Shown in pieces: positions 6,454 through 11,152 of a stretch of DNA of 11,152 bases. Source of the DNA: an uncultured Treponema sp. (GTDB taxonomy: Bacteria; Spirochaetota; Spirochaetia; Treponematales; Treponemataceae); the NCBI RefSeq assembly GCF_938029485.1, contig NZ_CALHGC010000345.1, positions 1-11,152 on the forward strand, given 5' to 3'. The notes beneath the pieces are model-generated. The model did not search any database. It saw nothing but the letters and a program-made list of their open reading frames with translations, and was not told the origin of the DNA. A program made the position numbers and the translations under genes. Each line of letters starts with the position of its first letter. Position 1 is the first letter of the stretch.

Positions 6454-7508
6454 TTAAAATAGGCCTGTTCGGCGCTATACGCATGGATATTAACCGTTAG
6501 GCTGACAATGGTAAAACTGCCGTCTTTGTTTTTAATACAGCGTTTTATATCTTTTGAAGTTTTTTTCGATTCGATATCGTATACAGACTGCTTAAGCGTA
6601 AAGGCGGTTTGCTTTCCTTCGACGGTTGTGTACGGCAGCAGCGTTTTTGCATAAGGGCTTGAAGCTGTTAGCAATCGAAGCAAACGTTCGGGTACGGATA
6701 ACAGACTTCCGTTTTCTGCCGGCGGTATATTGACCGTACTTACGGTTAAAAAGGCCGTATTGCCGCAAAGAAAAGAATTGTCTGCAATTTTTTTCCACTG
6801 GCTATCCAAATGGAGCTGCACACCCGATACGGTTATCGTTTCTTTTTTTGCCGCTTTATCGACGGTAAATTCGTTTGCATCCTGTTGAGGTTCTATCGGA
6901 TTATAACCGTAAAACACCGATTCTCCGTTGCCGTTAATGGAGCCTATTTCGATTAATTCCAAAACGGTTTCTTTTTTTGCGCCGGTTAATGCTTTAAGAT
7001 GAAAGAGGGGAACAAAAGATTGAAAGTTCAGTGTTACGTCGCCGCCGAATTCTTCCATTTGCTTGCGTACCGTTGCCGTGCCGAACGGCGATTTACCGGC
7101 ACGGGGAAACGTTTTAAGTTCGTAGAGCTTCGGCAAAAGATCCATCAAATAATTAACGCCGAATGTATCATCCCGCGTAATAGAAGAGATAATTTGCTGA
7201 CCGGTTAATGATAATTTTCCTTTTTCAATGGTGCCGCTGAACAGGATGGATACGGTACGGGGATTTTCCGGATCGTCGGTACGGATAAAAGCGCCGTAAG
7301 TTTCGTCATTATAGTACAAAAAACCTATCCACGTAGGAACTTTCCATGAATAATCGCGGTAAATAACGTAATCGCCGGAAAAAGTGCCTTGCACGGATTC
7401 CGTTGTGGGTTTCTGCGCTGCAAAAAGAAAGGCCGGGATAAATGCCGCCGTACAGCATACGATAAACCATGCCGTATTTTTCTTGAGGAAACTGTGATAA
7501 TAGTCCAT
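6441..7508 (-). CDS. Secreted protein of unknown function
   Basis: I do not recognise a domain in this 355-aa protein. The N-terminus has Lys9-Lys10 followed by a hydrophobic run (about 13-31) ending FLFAAQK, a type I signal peptide with likely cleavage near residue 30-31; no clear lipobox Cys. The mature part is rich in beta-prone, Gly/Thr/Tyr-containing segments such as GTFSGDYVIYRDYSW (about 41-55) and an FYGYNP stretch, so a periplasmic or outer-membrane-associated beta-rich protein is plausible. No further membrane helix. The start is ATG 7508, because GGAGA lies 5 bases upstream; a TTG at 7520 would extend it by four residues and overlap that site. It starts 17 nt after the 44-aa gene and probably shares its transcript. 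Confidence 0.8.
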   Translation of the reverse strand: MDYYHSFLKKNTAWFIVCCTAAFIPAFLFAAQKPTTESVQGTFSGDYVIYRDYSWKVPTWIGFLYYNDETYGAFIRTDDPENPRTVSILFSGTIEKGKLSLTGQQIISSITRDDTFGVNYLMDLLPKLYELKTFPRAGKSPFGTATVRKQMEEFGGDVTLNFQSFVPLFHLKALTGAKKETVLELIEIGSINGNGESVFYGYNPIEPQQDANEFTVDKAAKKETITVSGVQLHLDSQWKKIADNSFLCGNTAFLTVSTVNIPPAENGSLLSVPERLLRLLTASSPYAKTLLPYTTVEGKQTAFTLKQSVYDIESKKTSKDIKRCIKNKDGSFTIVSLTVNIHAYSAEQAYFNGLF

Positions 7509-7525
7509 TATGATCTCCAAAAAAA

Positions 7526-7660
7526 TTAGCTTTTTTCTGCGTTTTCTTCTGCGTATTTTTTGAATTCTTCTTCGCTCATTTTATCTGCGTAGAGCGGATA
7601 GAGCGCTTCGACTAAATCTTCCAATGTAGGAAATTTGGCACCGTCTAATTTGTATGGCAT
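7526..7660 (-). CDS. 44-aa acidic small protein, coupled to the threonine-synthase homologue
   Basis: A short gene that length-filtered annotation would miss. It begins MPYKLDGAKFPTLEDLVEAL and ends YAEENAEKS: highly acidic, about one third Asp/Glu, with two predicted helices (about 12-25 and 29-43), no signal peptide and no membrane segment. Its ATG (7660) overlaps the preceding TAA stop by one base (TAATG), and GAGGT lies 7 bases upstream inside the last codons of that gene, an arrangement typical of translational coupling. The next gene starts 17 nt beyond its stop. It fills an otherwise unexplained 150-bp gap. I know of no family for it; it may be a partner of the threonine-synthase homologue or a free-standing small protein. 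Confidence 0.75.
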   Translation of the reverse strand: MPYKLDGAKFPTLEDLVEALYPLYADKMSEEEFKKYAEENAEKS

Positions 7661-8979
7661 TATTGTACCTCACTTACTTTATTGAGAATTTTGATAAGTT
7701 CTTCTTTTGTCCCTTCTATGAGCGGTACGTTCGGAACAGGTGTGTCGATATCGCGGAGATATTCGGGTATTATCGGGGATTCGCCGCATATCCGGGTAAG
7801 AATTTTGCTTTCAAAGGCAGGATGATCTTTGGAGACTAACACAAGAGATTCTCCGCCGCGTCTCCGGCATATATTTCGGTTTTGCGCCGCTGCATACGCA
7901 TGGGCCGTGGCCGTATCGAACATGATACCGTAATGCCGGTAAGAATCGCTGATAAGCGTTTCCGCTTCGGTATCCGAAACCCATGCAGGGAAAATAATCG
8001 ATTTCATAACAGCAGGGCTGAGTGTAAAAATTTGTTCAAGCCGTTCGATGCTGGAAGGAACGGCAGGGTCGGCTGGGCCGCGTTCTGCCAACGGAACGGA
8101 AGAATTCACGCAGCGGCAAGTGCCGGTTTCGCCGCAATTCAGTGCTTCCGTTGCATCCGTGATAAAACCGTTTACAGGCAAACAAAATTTCCATGCATAG
8201 AGTCCTGCCGCAAGATTGCCGTAGTTGCCGGAAGGAACGGCGTAGAATATTTCCCCTGCCGTTCTCGTTTTTATGCGGGTAAAGGCAAACATATAGAAAA
8301 ATACCTGCGGCAGAATACGCCCGATGTTGACCGTATTTGCCAGCGTCAGATTATAATCGTGTATCAGCTGCCGTTCTTGGTAAATAGAGCGGATAAGGTT
8401 TTCAACAGCGGTAATGTCTCCTTCAACCTCTACGGGATAAACGGAACCTCCGTTCTGAAATAAATGCTCGGGTTTTAGCCCCTTTGCATAACCTTTCGGA
8501 TATAAGATAATCAATTTAAGATGTTTTTTGTTCCCGAATGCTGCAGCCATACTTCTGCCGCCTGCTCCGGTGCTGGGAGCAATAACAACGGTATTTTTCT
8601 CATCTATTTTCAGTAGATGTTCCAATGCAGAGGCGAGCCATAGAAAGCCGAAGTCTCGGTGATTGCCGGTCGGACCGTGAAACAATTCCAATAAAAACAG
8701 GCGGTCATCCAGCTGGCGAAGCCGCGGGCTATAGCCCTGAAAGGCTGTGGCTGCGATTCGCTCGGAAATAACAGGGCTGATCTCTTCTTTGAGCAATGCG
8801 GCGGTCAACGAGCCTGCTATGGTCGAAAAGGTCGTCTGCTCATTCATGTGCAATATCCACGATCGTAAATCGTGTTCAGAGTATGGAACATATAAACCGC
8901 CGTCGGCAGGCATACAATCAAAGATTGCATGTTTAAAGGAAACTGCATGAGTGCTGTTTCGGGTGCTGACTAACTTCAT
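7660..8979 (-). CDS. thrC: Threonine synthase homologue lacking the PLP lysine
   Basis: A 439-aa protein aligned in order with threonine synthase, a PLP enzyme that turns O-phosphohomoserine into threonine: STRN...VSFKHAI and ADGGLYVP (residues 5-32), ELFHGPT (98-104), LANTVNIGRILPQ (213-225), AVPSGNYGNLAAG (247-259, phosphate loop) and EALNCGETG. Two catalytic sites differ. The usual GPTxAFKDFG reads GPTGNHRDFG, so Arg108 (codon at 8658-8656) replaces the Lys that forms the PLP Schiff base, and the usual SGDTG reads STGAGG. The frame is intact and full length, so it is not a decayed copy. ATG 8979 was chosen because STR-motif spacing fits; AAGGAG lies 12 bases upstream inside the DUF2156 gene, which ends 4 nt earlier. 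No thrA or thrB is near. The fold assignment is firm; threonine synthase activity is doubtful. Confidence 0.85.
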   Translation of the reverse strand: MKLVSTRNSTHAVSFKHAIFDCMPADGGLYVPYSEHDLRSWILHMNEQTTFSTIAGSLTAALLKEEISPVISERIAATAFQGYSPRLRQLDDRLFLLELFHGPTGNHRDFGFLWLASALEHLLKIDEKNTVVIAPSTGAGGRSMAAAFGNKKHLKLIILYPKGYAKGLKPEHLFQNGGSVYPVEVEGDITAVENLIRSIYQERQLIHDYNLTLANTVNIGRILPQVFFYMFAFTRIKTRTAGEIFYAVPSGNYGNLAAGLYAWKFCLPVNGFITDATEALNCGETGTCRCVNSSVPLAERGPADPAVPSSIERLEQIFTLSPAVMKSIIFPAWVSDTEAETLISDSYRHYGIMFDTATAHAYAAAQNRNICRRRGGESLVLVSKDHPAFESKILTRICGESPIIPEYLRDIDTPVPNVPLIEGTKEELIKILNKVSEVQ

Positions 8980-8983
8980 AGTT

Positions 8984-9874
8984 TCAAAGCGCTCCTTTAT
9001 CAAGCCGATATTTTTTAACAAAACCTTCCGGCTTGTAACTCAATTTCGCATGGCGCAGACCCTCGTCTCCCAAGTCTTGCTCACGGTTGATGTATACTAC
9101 GTGTTCGGGAAGTGATTGCGCAAAAGCATAGTTGATGTATTGATAGCTGCCTCTAAAATCAGTTCGTGCTTTTTCAAAGTGAACAACCGCGGTAGTTCCT
9201 TGAGCCGTGATTTCAGCCAAACACCATGCTACCGGCGTACCCTGTACGTACAGGATAAGGCCGGTAAAGTCTTCTGTTTCCGGGAGCGCTAATGCCTGCT
9301 GCGCTGCTTCGTAATCTGTTTCAGAGAGATCGGGTTGCTCCGTTGCCCAGATATCCAGGATTTTATATGCGTCGTTTTTGGTATCGCTATCCAGTTTTTT
9401 TAGTGTAAAATCAGGGTAATTGCTTAGAAAACCGTTTACATGGTTCTTTTTTTTATGTAATTGTTTTCCGGAAAGGGTGCTTAATGAAAGGCGGGTGTAC
9501 AGGTAATCGAAATTATCCCTGTCTTCTATAGGAGATTCTTTAAAATTTTTGAAAAGGGCAGCATTATCGATTAAATAGGATTTCGAGATCAACTTCCAGT
9601 AAGCACAGTTGTCATACAGCCCTTTAAGCGTTACAAGCGGAATCGGGTCACCTATGGTGAAAAAAAACGGTACTTTCCGTTCTTCTCCTAAGAAGATCAG
9701 TGTGTGTTCGTTAAGTCTACTTATATTATATTTATACGTATTTCTAAAAAAATATAAACTTCCGAAGGTTAACTCCGACATACCGTCTTTTAACAGCTGT
9801 AGTTCTGCTTTAATTGATTGTACAGCTTCAAGAGATAACGGAGAAAATTCAGGATACCGCGCGATGACGTCCAT
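8984..9874 (-). CDS. DUF2156 protein (MprF C-terminal-like acyltransferase fold)
   Basis: A 296-aa soluble protein of the DUF2156 family, which has the tandem GNAT-like fold found as the catalytic domain of MprF (aminoacyl-tRNA to phosphatidylglycerol transfer) but also stands alone in many bacteria with unknown function. Family marks are DYLYTRLSLSTLSGKQLHKK (123-142) followed by NHVNGF, and NREQDLGDEGLRHAKLSY (263-280) near the C-terminus. No membrane helices, so it lacks the flippase part of MprF. The start at ATG 9874 fits the family; the nearest ribosome-site-like sequences are GCGGA adjacent to it and AAAGGG some 14 bases upstream, both imperfect. It is the first gene of the minus-strand cluster, ends 4 nt before the threonine-synthase homologue and carries that gene's Shine-Dalgarno in its last codons. 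Acyl donor and acceptor unknown. Confidence 0.85.
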   Translation of the reverse strand: MDVIARYPEFSPLSLEAVQSIKAELQLLKDGMSELTFGSLYFFRNTYKYNISRLNEHTLIFLGEERKVPFFFTIGDPIPLVTLKGLYDNCAYWKLISKSYLIDNAALFKNFKESPIEDRDNFDYLYTRLSLSTLSGKQLHKKKNHVNGFLSNYPDFTLKKLDSDTKNDAYKILDIWATEQPDLSETDYEAAQQALALPETEDFTGLILYVQGTPVAWCLAEITAQGTTAVVHFEKARTDFRGSYQYINYAFAQSLPEHVVYINREQDLGDEGLRHAKLSYKPEGFVKKYRLDKGAL

Positions 9875-9958
9875 GTCCGCTATGTTACCCTTTTATCAAA
9901 AAAATCGCAAGTTCTTTAGAAAAGATAAAACATACGGACAAAGAATTTACAGGTTTGT

Positions 9959-9985
9959 AAAAAAAGCGGCTTTATGATCAAGCCG
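9959..9985 (-). terminator. Intrinsic terminator overlapping a stop codon
   Basis: On the minus strand CGGCTT (9985-9980) and AAGCCG (9972-9967 region) form a stem around a GATCATA loop, followed by C and seven T residues (9965-9959). The left arm lies in the final codons of the 129-aa gene and the TGA stop is in the loop junction. It should separate that gene from the DUF2156 cluster. Confidence 0.75.
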
Positions 9986-10367
9986 TTAAATCCAACAAAT
10001 AAGCCGATTCCGGCAATGAAGAAGTATAGCCGATATTCTTAGACAGGGTAATTTCCGTGTGGATTTTGGTGTTGACGTATTCAATCATCGCATCCAACGT
10101 CTTTTCATCGGGCTGTGCCGTTAACAGCTTATTTGCCCGTTCATTTTCGCGCATTTTGACCAGCTGATCGATGAGCGTATTTAAAATCTTCAGCTTCCCG
10201 ATACTGACACCGTTTTGATCCTTCGTACGCGGTACCCCGGAAACATATTGAAAATGAGAATAAACAACTTGTTTTGTATCGACTGGAAGATATGCACGTC
10301 CTCCGGCCGAAATACTTGTCATTGCCGCATAAGATAATGATGACAACGGTACATAATTCGATACCAT
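9978..10367 (-). CDS. Small protein of unknown function (129 aa)
   Basis: I do not recognise a family. The protein has a Ser/Ala-rich N-terminus (SSLSYAAMTSISAGGRAYLP), then VVYSHFQYVSGVPR, an amphipathic helical segment (about 57-76, GKLKILNTLIDQLVKMRENE) and a second helical stretch rich in Asp/Glu/Lys (87-106). No signal peptide, membrane helix or cysteine is seen, so it should be cytoplasmic. The ATG at 10367 has GGAGGG 6 bases upstream, a strong ribosome site, and the frame is well bounded by a promoter candidate and by a terminator that overlaps its stop. This makes it a likely monocistronic, truly expressed gene. The next gene upstream ends 123 bp away. Confidence 0.8.
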   Translation of the reverse strand: MVSNYVPLSSLSYAAMTSISAGGRAYLPVDTKQVVYSHFQYVSGVPRTKDQNGVSIGKLKILNTLIDQLVKMRENERANKLLTAQPDEKTLDAMIEYVNTKIHTEITLSKNIGYTSSLPESAYLLDLTA

Positions 10368-10425
10368 ATCGATCCCTCCACTATTCCAATAATCGGTATT
10401 TTTTTTATCTACTTTAGAAAAATTT

Positions 10426-10454
10426 TATATATAGTAAGAAGAATTTCCGACCAA
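10426..10454 (-). promoter_or_regulatory. Candidate promoter of the 129-aa gene
   Basis: In the 123-bp gap, the minus strand carries TTGGTC (10454-10449), a 17-bp spacer and TATATA (10431-10426) within an eight-base alternating TA tract. The -35 match is weak (three of six), but the AT-rich setting fits a promoter. The predicted leader is about 50 nt. Confidence 0.35.
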
Positions 10455-10490
10455 ATACACAAAAAATATGGTAAAGTGCTTTCCGGCTTA

Positions 10491-11152
10491 CTAGTGTTCC
10501 AGCCTTGTCGATGTTTTTTTGAGATAGGCATCGAAGGTAATGCGCGCTGATCGGTTTTCGGAATAAAAAGCATAGTGAACGATAATTTTCATCTTTTGAT
10601 CTTCGTAGATGAAAGGTGTCTTGTCCGATACCTTTTCGGCTTTTGTGCTGTCGGTTTTTATCCGTGTATAAAAATCAAGCATTACGATCTGTCCGTCTGA
10701 CTCATCGCTTATTTTTACCGATTTTCCGTCCGGCGTCATTGAAAATAAGAATGAACGATACCGGCATCGTGCATCACGGGGAATAGAGGGAGCAGGTATT
10801 GCATCTAAATCTAAATCTAAATCAACTTTCACAAGAACTGCATCGTACTTAGTGGTCTCGATAATTCGCTCAACATTTTCAGGAGGCTGATTTTCTAACG
10901 AATAATATTGGGAAAAATATTCAAAATGCGGTGTGTTATCACTATCACTATCATTAGTATTCTTACGATTCCTTTCCAGTATAAATTCTGTAAAAGCGCT
11001 ACGGGGTTTTATGATATTTTCTTGTTTAAAATAAGCGTAATTGTAGAAACCTATAACCGGCAAAAAAAGAATAACTGCAATAACTGCCATTAGGGTACGA
11101 ATATTGGCCGTTATGTTTTTCCCGCTTAATGCTGCATAAAAAAAATACACTG
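10491..11152 (-). CDS. Membrane-anchored protein of unknown function, 5' end possibly missing
   Basis: The frame is open to the right edge; an in-frame GTG at 11150 could be the start, but no ribosome site can be seen and further N-terminal sequence is likely. The visible 219 residues have one clear membrane helix (about 20-38, LMAVIAVILFLPVIGFYNY) and a 180-residue soluble domain. The soluble part contains two short acidic repeats, NDSDSDN and VDLDLDLD, encoded by in-frame hexanucleotide repeats. The end has beta-prone strands (KMKIIVHYAFYSENRSARITF). I recognise no domain. The topology suggests a periplasmic domain tethered to the inner membrane. The stop TAG lies 123 bp before the next gene; a very weak hairpin plus T6 (about 10461-10483) may end the transcript. 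Confidence 0.75.
   Translation of the reverse strand, partial: VYFFYAALSGKNITANIRTLMAVIAVILFLPVIGFYNYAYFKQENIIKPRSAFTEFILERNRKNTNDSDSDNTPHFEYFSQYYSLENQPPENVERIIETTKYDAVLVKVDLDLDLDAIPAPSIPRDARCRYRSFLFSMTPDGKSVKISDESDGQIVMLDFYTRIKTDSTKAEKVSDKTPFIYEDQKMKIIVHYAFYSENRSARITFDAYLKKTSTRLEH
10804..10823. repeat. Hexanucleotide tandem repeat (TCTAAA, 3.3 copies)
   Basis: Three perfect TCTAAA units plus a partial fourth lie inside the membrane-anchored protein gene. On the coding strand they encode alternating Asp-Leu (DLDLDLD). The unit is a multiple of three, so copy-number change would lengthen or shorten the peptide without a frameshift. Confidence 0.8.
10937..10954. repeat. Hexanucleotide tandem repeat (TATCAC, 3 copies)
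   Basis: TATCAC, TATCAC, TATCAT lie in the same gene and encode alternating Asp-Ser (DSDSDN). This is a second in-frame six-base repeat, about 115 bp from the first, of different sequence. Confidence 0.75.

Noticed and set aside
7882..8463. 193-aa plus-strand open frame
   Set aside because: It lies antisense inside the threonine-synthase homologue, is rich in Arg and Cys with no recognisable motif, and is explained by the codon use of the real gene.
8980..9021. Longer N-terminus for the threonine-synthase homologue
   Set aside because: The 14 extra residues precede the family's normal MKLVSTR start and would overlap the DUF2156 coding end.
9609..9977. 122-aa plus-strand open frame
   Set aside because: Antisense to the DUF2156 gene and its upstream gap; low-complexity translation without motifs.

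Overview
This 11.2-kb window reads as chromosomal DNA from a host-associated spirochaete, most likely an oral-type Treponema. That is an inference from overall protein style (dCache chemoreceptor, treponeme-like hypothetical proteins) and moderate GC content, not from a marker gene. I see no insertion sequence, phage gene, tRNA, rRNA or CRISPR array.

Layout. Positions 1-1060 (+) hold the 3' part of a serine beta-lactamase/esterase-fold gene cut by the left edge. Positions 1061-1316 are non-coding and rich in inverted repeats: one likely terminator and a nested palindromic element of about 140 bp between two convergent genes. Then, on the minus strand, come a single-domain metallo-beta-lactamase hydrolase (1317-1973) and ribosomal protein S21 (2181-2390), each with its own sigma-70-like promoter. 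Positions 2391-2769 are a divergent promoter region, with an apparent long hairpin-bearing leader in front of a methyl-accepting chemotaxis protein (2770-4857, +).

The chemoreceptor converges, with only 7 bp between stop codons, on a tightly packed six-gene minus-strand cluster read from 9874 down to 4865: a DUF2156 protein, a threonine-synthase homologue, a 44-aa protein, a secreted protein of unknown function, a HAD pyrimidine-nucleotidase-like phosphatase, and an HxxxxD acyltransferase. The junctions are 4 nt, a 1-nt TAATG overlap, 17, 24 and 22 nt, so co-transcription is likely; an extra promoter may sit before the HAD gene. Upstream lie a small unknown protein (9978-10367, -) with an intrinsic terminator overlapping its stop codon, and a membrane-anchored unknown protein (10491 to the right edge, -) carrying two in-frame hexanucleotide repeats.

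Most notable points: the threonine-synthase homologue has Arg where the PLP-binding Lys should be; a 44-aa gene is translationally coupled behind it; the 1170-1309 element has mutually exclusive internal hairpins. DUF2156 (the MprF catalytic-domain family) and a glycerolipid-type acyltransferase in one cluster hint at membrane-lipid work, but nothing here proves a shared pathway.
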